Shown: positions 17,668 to 25,442 of the stretch, piece by piece
How the letters are laid out: every line of letters begins with the position of its first letter
How positions within the stretch are numbered: position 1 is the stretch's first letter
Source of the DNA: Dyadobacter sp. CY343
GTDB taxonomy: Bacteria > Bacteroidota > Bacteroidia > Cytophagales > Spirosomataceae
NCBI RefSeq assembly: GCF_021390335.1
Contig: NZ_JAJUXK010000003.1
Span: 434,001-498,000 of the forward strand
DNA length: 64,000 nucleotides
Direction of reading: 5' to 3'
Program-made: the position numbers and the translations under genes
Notes under the pieces: model-generated
Told to the model about the DNA's origin: nothing
The model's input: only the letters and a program-made list of their open reading frames with translations
The model's database searches: none

Positions 17668-18501
17668 ATGAAAACCAAGCAAATTTTAGCCCTCGCACTA
17701 TCGATTTCCCTGTCACTTGGAAGCACTGCACTACTGGCGCAAAACGATCCCAAAGAGACGATCACAGTCCCTCTTTCCGATCCTTCCAAAGCCGGCTCGC
17801 TGAAAGTAAATCTGCTGAACGGATCGATCCGGATCAGCGGGTATGCGGGGAAAGATGTGGTGATCGAAGCGACTTCCAAAGGCTCGGATAATTCAGATAA
17901 ACCGAAGGACGAACAAGCTTCCGGAATGCGGCGGATCGTAGCGAGCAACGGTATCCAACTGACCGCGACGGAGGAAAATAATGCGATCACCGTGAGCACC
18001 AAATTTGTCAACAAAACGATGAACCTGCACATCAAAGTACCACAGAAATTTGGCCTGAAGGCGACGACGGTCAACGACGGAAATATCATCGTGGAGAACG
18101 TTTCGGGCGAGCTTGAAATTGCGAATGTAAACGGAGATATTACGCTCACCAACGTGGCGGGATCAGCCGTTGCCAACACCATAAACGGTGCCCTCAAAGC
18201 TACCTTCAAGACGATAGATTCAAACTCGCCGATGGCCTTTTCAACCCTTAATGGAAACGTCGATGTAACCCTGCCGGCCGCGGCCAAATTTGATGTGAAG
18301 ATCAAATCTGACCGCGGGGAAATTTACAGCGACTTTGATATCAGCATAGACAAAAGCCAGCCCCAGGCTACGCGCTCCAAGCAAGACGGAATGTTCCAAG
18401 TGTCGGTCGAAGACTGGGTGAAGGGCAAGGTAAATGGCGGCGGCAGTGAGATCATGATAAAGAATATGAATGGCAATATTTACGTCAGAAAAGCCAAATA
18501 A
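17668..18501 (+). CDS. Second exported DUF4097 (toastrack) beta-repeat protein
   Basis: A 277-residue paralogue of the preceding protein. It has a signal peptide of about 25 residues (ALSISLSLGSTALLAQ). Residues 50-200 carry the same beta-repeat signature (VNLLNGSIRISGYAG, VNDGNIIVENVSG, NVNGDITLTNVAG, TINGALKATF). The C-terminus ends MNGNIYVRKAK, nearly the same as the FNGNIYLKKQS end of the first copy, so the pair probably arose by tandem duplication. Function is unknown, with an envelope location inferred. It ends the sigma-led operon. Confidence 0.8.
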   Translation: MKTKQILALALSISLSLGSTALLAQNDPKETITVPLSDPSKAGSLKVNLLNGSIRISGYAGKDVVIEATSKGSDNSDKPKDEQASGMRRIVASNGIQLTATEENNAITVSTKFVNKTMNLHIKVPQKFGLKATTVNDGNIIVENVSGELEIANVNGDITLTNVAGSAVANTINGALKATFKTIDSNSPMAFSTLNGNVDVTLPAAAKFDVKIKSDRGEIYSDFDISIDKSQPQATRSKQDGMFQVSVEDWVKGKVNGGGSEIMIKNMNGNIYVRKAK

Positions 18502-18550
18502 CAGCGGCTGAGATTTTGCCAGAAGAACGGGCCTTTCCCTGCGCCCAACG

Positions 18551-18985
18551 CTATTCAATCGTAGCGCCCAACTCGAAGAGCATTTTAGACAGCTCTTCGA
18601 GTTTTTTTGTTTTAACGGAAGCCAGAATCTGCTCTGAGGTCGCCTCGGCGGAAGCAATAGCTTCGGTCAAAATCTTCTTTCCTGCATTGGCCAGCTTCAC
18701 ATAACTCACCCGCGCGTCGCGGCTATTCGCCTCTCTTTTTACCATACCAAGCTTTTCCAAAGGCGACAAAAGCCGGGTAATTCCGGAGGCAGTTAGCCCC
18801 ACTTTTTCGGCCAGATTGGTGCGTCTCAGCTTCTCGTCGGGCGCTTCTCCTAGGTGGTACAGGATCATAAATTCGTTCAGACTAATACCCAGCGAACTCA
18901 GTTTTGAATCGAACTTCTTGATAGTCAACGTCTGCGCGGTAGTGAGGTTTAGAAAGAATTTTAATGATTGAGATATAGCTGCCAT
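18551..18985 (-). CDS. MarR-family transcriptional regulator
   Basis: A 144-residue winged-helix regulator. The core is visible: LGISLNEFMILYHLGEAPDEKLRRTNLAEKVG with SGITRLLSPLEKLGMVKR (recognition helix) and the wing region SRDARVSYVKLANAGK. MarR proteins bind as dimers to palindromes and release on binding small phenolic or other ligands or on oxidation. No cysteine-based switch is evident. A palindromic AT-rich region lies directly upstream, suggesting autoregulation. Its target beyond itself is unknown; the ClC channel gene behind its promoter is on the same strand but points away from it. Confidence 0.9.
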   Translation of the reverse strand: MAAISQSLKFFLNLTTAQTLTIKKFDSKLSSLGISLNEFMILYHLGEAPDEKLRRTNLAEKVGLTASGITRLLSPLEKLGMVKREANSRDARVSYVKLANAGKKILTEAIASAEATSEQILASVKTKKLEELSKMLFELGATIE

Positions 18986-19045
18986 ATATTTGAAATGTAC
19001 TTGATAAAAGGTTGATATATACTTGACAACTCAAATATATATCAA
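18984..19045. promoter_or_regulatory. Palindromic AT-rich region upstream of the MarR gene
   Basis: A perfect 10-bp inverted repeat, TTGATATATA (19012-19021) with TATATATCAA (19036-19045), is nested with ATATATTTGA (18984-18993) and TCAAATATAT (19031-19040). The spacer of the first pair is 14 bp. This fits a MarR dimer operator overlapping its own promoter. Confidence 0.55.
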
Positions 19046-19123
19046 ATAAATAGAATCGTTATCTTCTTATTAAACAATTATTTACGATTTGGAGAAATAA
19101 AAAGAATGTTTCACGTGGCACTT

Positions 19124-20971
19124 CTAGCCTGAATGTGCACGGAGCAGCTGGCGGTAGCTGTTTAGGACGCTGGACTTGGAAATAAACCCTAAAAATTCGC
19201 CGTTTGCCTTGACTACCGGAAGGTTCCAGGCACCGGTTTCATCAAACTTTTTCACCACGCTCACCACACTGTCGAAGTCACTGATCACAGCTGCCGGCAC
19301 CTTCATTAGGCTCTCGACTTCCAGCAAATCGGCGGCTTCGGGATTGAAGAAAAGCGGACGGATATCATCAAGGGAAATGATGCCGGCCAACCGCTTGCCC
19401 GAGTCGATCACGGAGATCATATTGCGATGCCCTGTCCGAACTACTTCCGCCAGTTCCTCCGGGGAAGCGTCGCGCCGGATCACCTGCACATCCTTGTCGA
19501 TGAGGTCGAGGATTTGGAGGAGCGACAGCAGGTTCCGGTCGTGTTCGCGCGTAAATATCTTTCCCTGGTCGGCCAGTTTTTCAAGGTCGGGCGAAACGGA
19601 TGAGAACCATTTTGCCATAGAAAAGGAGATCACAGACACGACCATGAGCGGGATAAAAAGGTCGTAGCCGGAGGTTGATTCTGCGATCAGGAATATGGCT
19701 GTCAGCGGCGCGTACAATACCCCGCTCATCACACCTGCCATTCCTACTATCACGAGGTTATTGGTGGGCACTTCGGTCATGCCGAGCTGTACACAGAGTA
19801 GCGCAAACACATACCCCAGCGAGCCGCCGGCGAAGAGCGAGGGCGCAAAGTTCCCCCCGTTTCCGCCACTGAAAATCGTGATGGAAGCAGAGAATGCTTT
19901 GAGCAGACAGATCACCGCTACGAACACCAGAACCACCCACTCGCGGTACCCGATAAACCGGAAAAGACTATTCTGCATTACGTCGTGCATCTGCCCGTTC
20001 GTGATCGCTTTGATGGTGTCGTAACCCTCGCCAAAGAGCGGCGGATAGAGCACACAAAGTACCGAGAGAATTGCCCCGCCGAGCATCGCTTTTTTGATGC
20101 GCGACATTTTCAGATTCTGGAAAAAATGGTCCATTGCTTTTGCGATCAACACGTAATACCGTGCGTACAATCCACACAGAATCCCGAGTGCCAGGTAGTA
20201 TGGAATGTTGTGGTAATCGAATGCATTTCGCGTCTTGAACTGAAACAAAACTTCTTCCTCTAACAGTATTTTCGAAACCAAGCTTCCGCACACTGCCGCT
20301 ACGACGAGCGGGATAAAATCGGAGAAAACAACGCCGGTCAGCAGTATCTCAAAAGCGAACATCATACCCGCAATCGGTGCATTGAATGCGGACGCAATTC
20401 CGGCCGTGGCACCTGCCGCCAACAGCAACGTACGCTCCCGGTAATCGAGCTTGTAGGTGCGCGCGAAGTTAGAACCAATGGCGGCGCCGGTAACCGCAAT
20501 CGGACTCTCTAACCCGGCCGATCCGCCGAGCCCCACCGTGATCGCACTCTGCACGATCTGGGAATACATTTTTACAGAAGAAACAATACTTGAATTTTGC
20601 GCGATCTCATAAAGTATCGCCGCAATGCCTTTCCTGTCCTGCCCCTTAAATACGAAGATGACGACGAGTGTGGTGATTACGATACCAAGGAAAGGAAACA
20701 GCAAATAGAAGAGAATCTGGCGCTCAAAATGGACCTTGTACGTGATGATATAGTGAATGTAATGGACCAGCTCTTTCAATAATACCCCGGCCAACCCACA
20801 GGTTATCCCCACAAGCATACCCGAAAGGATCAGGAACTGCGTACGGTTCATCACACTTTTCAGCCAGAACAACAGGATCTCGTAACTCCTCGCTTTTTTC
20901 AGGCTGTACCTGGTGAAGTCTCTTCTGTATCGTAAAAAGTTATAGAATTTCTTGATATTGATCTTATTCAC
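19124..20971 (-). CDS. ClC-family chloride channel/transporter with CBS pair
   Basis: A 615-residue ClC protein. The membrane domain covers about residues 40-460. The selectivity segment GGSAGLESPIAVTG carries E155, the position of the gating glutamate of Cl-/H+ exchangers, and SGGNGGNFAPSLFAGG near 368-383 supplies the second anion-binding loop with a Phe. Two CBS domains follow (about 485-545 and 555-610: NMISVIDSGKRLAGIISLDD and NLPVVKANGEFLGFISKS), which may bind adenine nucleotides. With the gating Glu present, proton-coupled exchange is likelier than a pure channel. It seems monocistronic. Confidence 0.92.
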   Translation of the reverse strand: MNKINIKKFYNFLRYRRDFTRYSLKKARSYEILLFWLKSVMNRTQFLILSGMLVGITCGLAGVLLKELVHYIHYIITYKVHFERQILFYLLFPFLGIVITTLVVIFVFKGQDRKGIAAILYEIAQNSSIVSSVKMYSQIVQSAITVGLGGSAGLESPIAVTGAAIGSNFARTYKLDYRERTLLLAAGATAGIASAFNAPIAGMMFAFEILLTGVVFSDFIPLVVAAVCGSLVSKILLEEEVLFQFKTRNAFDYHNIPYYLALGILCGLYARYYVLIAKAMDHFFQNLKMSRIKKAMLGGAILSVLCVLYPPLFGEGYDTIKAITNGQMHDVMQNSLFRFIGYREWVVLVFVAVICLLKAFSASITIFSGGNGGNFAPSLFAGGSLGYVFALLCVQLGMTEVPTNNLVIVGMAGVMSGVLYAPLTAIFLIAESTSGYDLFIPLMVVSVISFSMAKWFSSVSPDLEKLADQGKIFTREHDRNLLSLLQILDLIDKDVQVIRRDASPEELAEVVRTGHRNMISVIDSGKRLAGIISLDDIRPLFFNPEAADLLEVESLMKVPAAVISDFDSVVSVVKKFDETGAWNLPVVKANGEFLGFISKSSVLNSYRQLLRAHSG

Positions 20972-21193
20972 CAGCTCAATGTTTTGGGGTCAGTGCGCAC
21001 GATTTGTAGCGTCGTATTCAGGATTGGGAAAAGTAACAGCTCGTCCTAAGTGGCTGCAAAACATGTTCCCAGGCGAGGCGAAATAGGGTGATTCAAGACA
21101 AATATCAAGAAGAAATGAAATATCTGTTTAAGAAAGAAAATCTAACGATGTTCAATTATCTGAATATCAGTAATATTTTAGATCGTAACAAAA

Positions 21194-21229
21194 CAGAAAA
21201 GCCCACCATTTTCAAGGCAGGCTTTTCTG
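21194..21229 (-). terminator. Rho-independent terminator for the lipoprotein gene
   Basis: CAGAAAAGCC (from 21194) pairs with GGCTTTTCTG (ending 21229) across about 15 nt. On the minus strand the stem is followed by TTTTGTTAC. It lies about 20 bp after the stop of the gene at 21248. Confidence 0.8.
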
Positions 21230-21247
21230 TGTTCAAAGGATTTGGCC

Positions 21248-22012
21248 TCAGTTAGCTCTTGCAAGCTGCACTTCCAGTCTGATATCGACGTTCTTTTCGT
21301 TGTTGTTATACCTGGAACCGTAGCCACCGTTACCAATTCCGACGCCCATTCCTCCACCCATTCCGATACCGCCGCCAAGACCAATGCCGATCCGCGGGCT
21401 GAATCCTGATTGTGAAGATTGACCATCGACCTTAATGCTTACACCCAGCATGGAAGTTTCCCGCGCATTCACTGCCATTAAAGCGAAAGGAATCACAATT
21501 TGCTCGGTCAACTCTCCGTCACGGTCCATGGTAATGGTAGATTTGATACTGCCGTCGGGAGCGACGAGATTGATGAAATGCTGCCCGCTTTTATCTTTCC
21601 ATACTGCTTCTTTGTTATAAGAATCCAGAAGCAACCCCAGTCCCAGGCTATTTGGAAGATCGGTATCGATCCTTTTCAGCGCCTTCCTGTCCTCCTTCAT
21701 TACCACCGGAAACAACAAGGAATAGGCTTCTTTTTTCTGTCCTTCCGGGCTGAATGCGATCTTCAATCCGCTGCTCAGGATGTTTTGGATCGTGGACGGG
21801 TCTTTTGTCTTTAATGTGATATAAACAAACTGATCGTCATTGATAATCCCGTAACGTAGCCTCGACCGCTGGTCTTGCTGGTCGGGCTTCACCCCATCCG
21901 CGTACGAAAAAGGTGCATTCCACTTGGATTCATAAGTCATTGTTTTGGATGAACTGCATCCGAAAAGGGCCACTAACAGCAGGATAATTGCACTGTTTTT
22001 TATATTTCTCAT
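21248..22012 (-). CDS. Uncharacterised lipoprotein with glycine-rich tail
   Basis: A 254-residue protein with a lipoprotein signal peptide: hydrophobic IILLLVALFGC, then SSSK, so lipidation at C19 or close by is expected. The middle (about 40-200) is a mixed alpha/beta domain with no family I recognise; it mentions no catalytic motif. Near the C-terminus there is a glycine/methionine-rich stretch (GIGLGGGIGMGGGMGVG) and then a short strand NVDIRLEVQLARAN. It is a single gene with its own terminator. Confidence 0.75.
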   Translation of the reverse strand: MRNIKNSAIILLLVALFGCSSSKTMTYESKWNAPFSYADGVKPDQQDQRSRLRYGIINDDQFVYITLKTKDPSTIQNILSSGLKIAFSPEGQKKEAYSLLFPVVMKEDRKALKRIDTDLPNSLGLGLLLDSYNKEAVWKDKSGQHFINLVAPDGSIKSTITMDRDGELTEQIVIPFALMAVNARETSMLGVSIKVDGQSSQSGFSPRIGIGLGGGIGMGGGMGVGIGNGGYGSRYNNNEKNVDIRLEVQLARAN

Positions 22013-22106
22013 TTTGTTGGTTGAAACGATTTTTAATATACCTGATAAACGAATTCCTGCAAATAATCATTACGATTACAGGAAACAAATCGTTGCAAAA
22101 AGGTTG

Positions 22107-24029
22107 TCAGACCAGCTGTGGTAACAGCATGCTTATTTTCTGGTGCAGCTTTTCAGGTTCAAATGGCTTGGAAAGTGTATCGTTCATTCCTGCTTCGTAG
22201 GCCTGCTGAATTTCCTCCGGCAATACTGTGGCTGAAAGCGATAATATCGGGGTAGTAATCTTCAATTCATTCCTTGCGAGGCGAGCTGCCTGAAAACCGT
22301 CCATTTCCGGCATTCTTGTATCCATAATAATGAGGTCAAAAATCTGTTTTCGCAGCGTCTCCACTGCTTCCCGGCCATTTACTACCACAGTCGTTTCAAG
22401 CATCCAGGCTCTCAGGTATTTCTTTAAAAGCAGTGCATTAATAGGGTTATCTTCTGCTACGAGCACTTTCCTGCCAGTAAATGGAGGTAGATTTTGAAAC
22501 GAGATCTGCGTTTTTACCTCCTTAGTTTTCGGCTTGGCATCATTGAGGATCATCGTGAAAAAAAACTGGCTGCCGCTGCCCGTGCGGCTATTGACTTCGA
22601 GCTCGCTACCCATTAAACGCGCGAGTTTCTGCGAGATAGTCAGGCCCAGACCGGTACCCCCGTATTGATGCGAGATGTTTTCGGAAGCCTGCCCGTATTC
22701 AGAAAAGATATTGGCGAGTTGCTCGCCGGACATGCCAATGCCCGTATCTTCCACCATAAACCTGATCTTATGACCGGAGCTAACCGTCGCCAGATAGTCG
22801 ATTTTTAGTCTTACCTCGCCTTTTTCGGTAAATTTCAATGCGTTTCCGACAAGGTTCAGCAAGATCTGGTTAAGCCGCATTCCATCTACCAGCACACATT
22901 CAGGCACAGCGTTGTCAATCTGAAATGTGAGACTCAGCTTCTTCTCGTCTGCCTTAAATTTCATCAGATCAACAATTGCTTTGGCGCTATCGCGCAGGTC
23001 GGTTGAGGTTGGTATGACCGAAAACTTGCCTTCATCAATTTTAGAAATGTCAAGAATATCATTCAATATATTCAGCAACGAACCTGACGATTGTTGCAAC
23101 ATATCAATCAATTCCTTCTGCCCGACGGTCATTTCGGTGGCTGCAAGCAAATTCCCCAAACCGATAATGCCGTTTAGCGGTGTGCGTATCTCGTGGCTCA
23201 TATTGGCCAGAAACGCTTCTTTGCCCTTTCTCGCCTTGTCGGCTTGTTGCTGGGCGTTTATAAGGGCACGTTCATGCGCCTTTCGCTTTTCAATATCATG
23301 CAGATTAACAAACAGGAGTCTGTTTTTGAACATAATGCGCAATTCGAGCCAAACCGGTTGACGCAGCAGTCCATAAAACTGATCTTCGATTACCATGGTT
23401 TGCCCGCCAATGTAAGTCTTCTTCACGAGCACATCCCGCAGGGAAGAATTGAGCGGGTCGACGAGCAGATCCAGGATGGACACGCCCACCAGGCCAGTTG
23501 GCGAAATGCCGAGAATGGTTTCAACAGACGGATTAATCGAGAAGATCTTGCCACTGTCCGCCTCCACAGTGGCGATGATATCAGGGGAATTAGTAACAAT
23601 CGTCGCGTAATTTTCGAGTAGTTTGTTCTTGTCCCTGATCTCCTTCTGGCTCCGCGCCAGCCTGATCAGCGAGTCGACTTTTGCATTGGTAATAAACGGA
23701 TCGAGCGGCTTGTAGAGGTAATCAATTGCGCCGGTTTTCAATCCGCGCACAGCATAAGTAGTCTCTTTTGAAATAGCAGTGACGAATACGATCAGAATTT
23801 CTTTCGTCTTCGGGTTGGAGAGCAGGGTTTCGGCAAATTCAAATCCGTCCATTCCCGGCATTTGTACGTCCACCAGTGCTACCGCAATATCATTTTCCCA
23901 AACAATCCGTAAAGCTTCGTTCGGCGAGGTAGTCGCGAAAACCTCAATATCAGTCCTGTTCAGGATCGCTTTGAGTGAGATCAGATTTTCCTCCCGGTCG
24001 TCAAGCAGTAGTAATTTGGTATTTTCCAT
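22107..24029 (-). CDS. Hybrid histidine kinase: receiver-PAS-kinase-receiver
   Basis: A 640-residue soluble hybrid kinase, the last gene of the CheR/CheB operon (2 bp after cheB). Domain order: receiver with D54 (about 4-120), coiled linker, PAS (about 140-250, NSPDIIATVEADSGKIFSIN), DHp with H279 (NMSHEIRTPLNGIIGLG), a HATPase domain with NLVGNALKFTEKG, EDTGIGM and GGTGLGLTIS (about 385-470), and a C-terminal receiver with D570 (LIIMDTRMPEMDG, about 520-640). There are no membrane segments. An N-terminal receiver means it can be driven by another kinase, likely the 1135-residue one at the operon head. Confidence 0.93.
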   Translation of the reverse strand: MENTKLLLLDDREENLISLKAILNRTDIEVFATTSPNEALRIVWENDIAVALVDVQMPGMDGFEFAETLLSNPKTKEILIVFVTAISKETTYAVRGLKTGAIDYLYKPLDPFITNAKVDSLIRLARSQKEIRDKNKLLENYATIVTNSPDIIATVEADSGKIFSINPSVETILGISPTGLVGVSILDLLVDPLNSSLRDVLVKKTYIGGQTMVIEDQFYGLLRQPVWLELRIMFKNRLLFVNLHDIEKRKAHERALINAQQQADKARKGKEAFLANMSHEIRTPLNGIIGLGNLLAATEMTVGQKELIDMLQQSSGSLLNILNDILDISKIDEGKFSVIPTSTDLRDSAKAIVDLMKFKADEKKLSLTFQIDNAVPECVLVDGMRLNQILLNLVGNALKFTEKGEVRLKIDYLATVSSGHKIRFMVEDTGIGMSGEQLANIFSEYGQASENISHQYGGTGLGLTISQKLARLMGSELEVNSRTGSGSQFFFTMILNDAKPKTKEVKTQISFQNLPPFTGRKVLVAEDNPINALLLKKYLRAWMLETTVVVNGREAVETLRKQIFDLIIMDTRMPEMDGFQAARLARNELKITTPILSLSATVLPEEIQQAYEAGMNDTLSKPFEPEKLHQKISMLLPQLV

Positions 24030-24031
24030 GG

Positions 24032-24628
24032 CTACACTCCGTTTGAATATATAATATCGTTGATTATTCTTGTAAAATTCGCCCTGTTGATAAGACGGTG
24101 GCCATGATACAGCTTGATCGCTTCTTCAGGCATACGCGGGGATTCGGCTTCGGCAGGATCCAGTACGTAGGTTGCAAACCCTTTTTCAGCCAAGACCCGC
24201 ATTCCGAATGCACCGTCGGGACTGGAACCGGAGAAAAGGAAAGCAGCCTTTACCGGAATACCTGAGACTGCGGCAGACACAAACGCAGCGTCAATAGAGG
24301 GTCTGGAAAAAAAATCTTTATCAGAAAGATCGTAATAGAAGCGGCGATCGGGCCCAATCAGCAAATGGCAATCGGGCAATGCAAAGTAAACGTGCGCCGA
24401 TCTGATCTCTTCAAGATGGTCCGGTTCGATCATTACCACTCCCGTTTTACGCCTGAACAGGTCAGGAAGCAAGGCTGTACTGGACTTGCCGCGATGCAAT
24501 ATAAATATGAGCGCACAGTCGGGCGGACTTGTCAATAGCTTCAAAACCTCCTCGAAAATCACCATACTCCCAAGGGAACCTCCGAGAAGCACCAGACTGA
24601 GCGGTTGTGATTTTGAAAATGTCCTCAT
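24032..24628 (-). CDS. CheB-type methylesterase domain protein
   Basis: A 198-residue stand-alone CheB methylesterase/deamidase catalytic domain without the usual N-terminal receiver. The catalytic triad is intact: S18 in LGGSLGS, H45 in FILHRGK and D138 in SGSSPDGAFGM. CheB removes methyl groups from glutamates on chemoreceptors; here no receptor gene is nearby, so the substrate may be the long coiled coil of the hybrid kinase or another protein. It overlaps cheR by 4 bp. Confidence 0.9.
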   Translation of the reverse strand: MRTFSKSQPLSLVLLGGSLGSMVIFEEVLKLLTSPPDCALIFILHRGKSSTALLPDLFRRKTGVVMIEPDHLEEIRSAHVYFALPDCHLLIGPDRRFYYDLSDKDFFSRPSIDAAFVSAAVSGIPVKAAFLFSGSSPDGAFGMRVLAEKGFATYVLDPAEAESPRMPEEAIKLYHGHRLINRANFTRIINDIIYSNGV

Positions 24629-25440
24629 TTTATTTTCTGGTAAATATTAAGCACGGTATCTACCACCCTGAAATTCTGTTCAATACCTGAATAACGCAGC
24701 GTTTCCCTTTTTCCCAGACAAAGAAACCCCAGCATGCTCAGACTTTCGTACAATAACCTGAATACGCGCTGCCTCAATTCGAGTGTAAAATAGATCATTA
24801 CATTCCGGCAACTGATAAATTGGAATTCATTAAATACCCCGTCACCAGTCAGGTCGTGTAGTGAAAAGACTATGTTTTTGCGTATTTCCCGGGAGATAAC
24901 CGCCTTATTGTAGGAAACGTGGTAGTAGTCAGAGAGCGAATTTTGTCCGTGGGCAAGCAGGTAGTTTTCCGAGAAGGTCCGGACATTGCTGAGTGTAAAA
25001 ACACCCTCACGCGCTGCTGTAAGCACTTTGTTGTTCAAGTCCGTGGCGTAGATCAGAGACCTGTTGAGATACCCGCATTCTTTGAGCAAAATGGCCAGCG
25101 AAAAGGCTTCCTCTCCCGAAGCGCAGCCGGCTACCCAAAAGCGCAGCCCCGGATACGATTCCAGATAGGTAAAAACTTCACTTTTAACCCCAATAAAGAA
25201 ATCGGGATCGCGGAACATTTCAGAGTAATTGACCGTCATTTCCTGCATCAGATCAAATACTATATCGCTTTCGGGTTCCAAATGCGAGATCAATTGCGGC
25301 AATGTCAGTTTGTTCTTTGTCAGATAGCGGCTTGCACGCCGCAGCAGCGACGGTCTGGCATAACCCGAGAAATCAAATCCGGAAGCATTTCTGATTTGCA
25401 TGATCAATACTTCCAGATCCGGATATTCAAGTAAATTCAT
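24625..25440 (-). CDS. CheR-type glutamate O-methyltransferase
   Basis: A 271-residue SAM-dependent methyltransferase of the CheR family. The N-terminal helical domain (about 1-80) has FDFSGYARPSLLRRASRY and TVNYSEMFRDPDFF. The SAM-binding site is marked by RFWVAGCASGEEAFSLAIL (about 100-118), YATDLNNKVLTAAREGVF and FISCRNVMIYF. No beta-subdomain pentapeptide-binding change can be judged by eye. It lies 2 bp after the large hybrid kinase gene and overlaps cheB by 4 bp, so all four genes are probably translated together. Confidence 0.93.
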   Translation of the reverse strand: MNLLEYPDLEVLIMQIRNASGFDFSGYARPSLLRRASRYLTKNKLTLPQLISHLEPESDIVFDLMQEMTVNYSEMFRDPDFFIGVKSEVFTYLESYPGLRFWVAGCASGEEAFSLAILLKECGYLNRSLIYATDLNNKVLTAAREGVFTLSNVRTFSENYLLAHGQNSLSDYYHVSYNKAVISREIRKNIVFSLHDLTGDGVFNEFQFISCRNVMIYFTLELRQRVFRLLYESLSMLGFLCLGKRETLRYSGIEQNFRVVDTVLNIYQKIK

Positions 25441-25442
25441 AA

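Noticed and set aside
24919..25434. A 171-codon open frame opposite cheR, and similar ones opposite the kinases, the helicase and pyrG
   Set aside because: All are antisense to strongly supported genes and show low-complexity Arg/His/Gln-rich translations typical of shadow frames.
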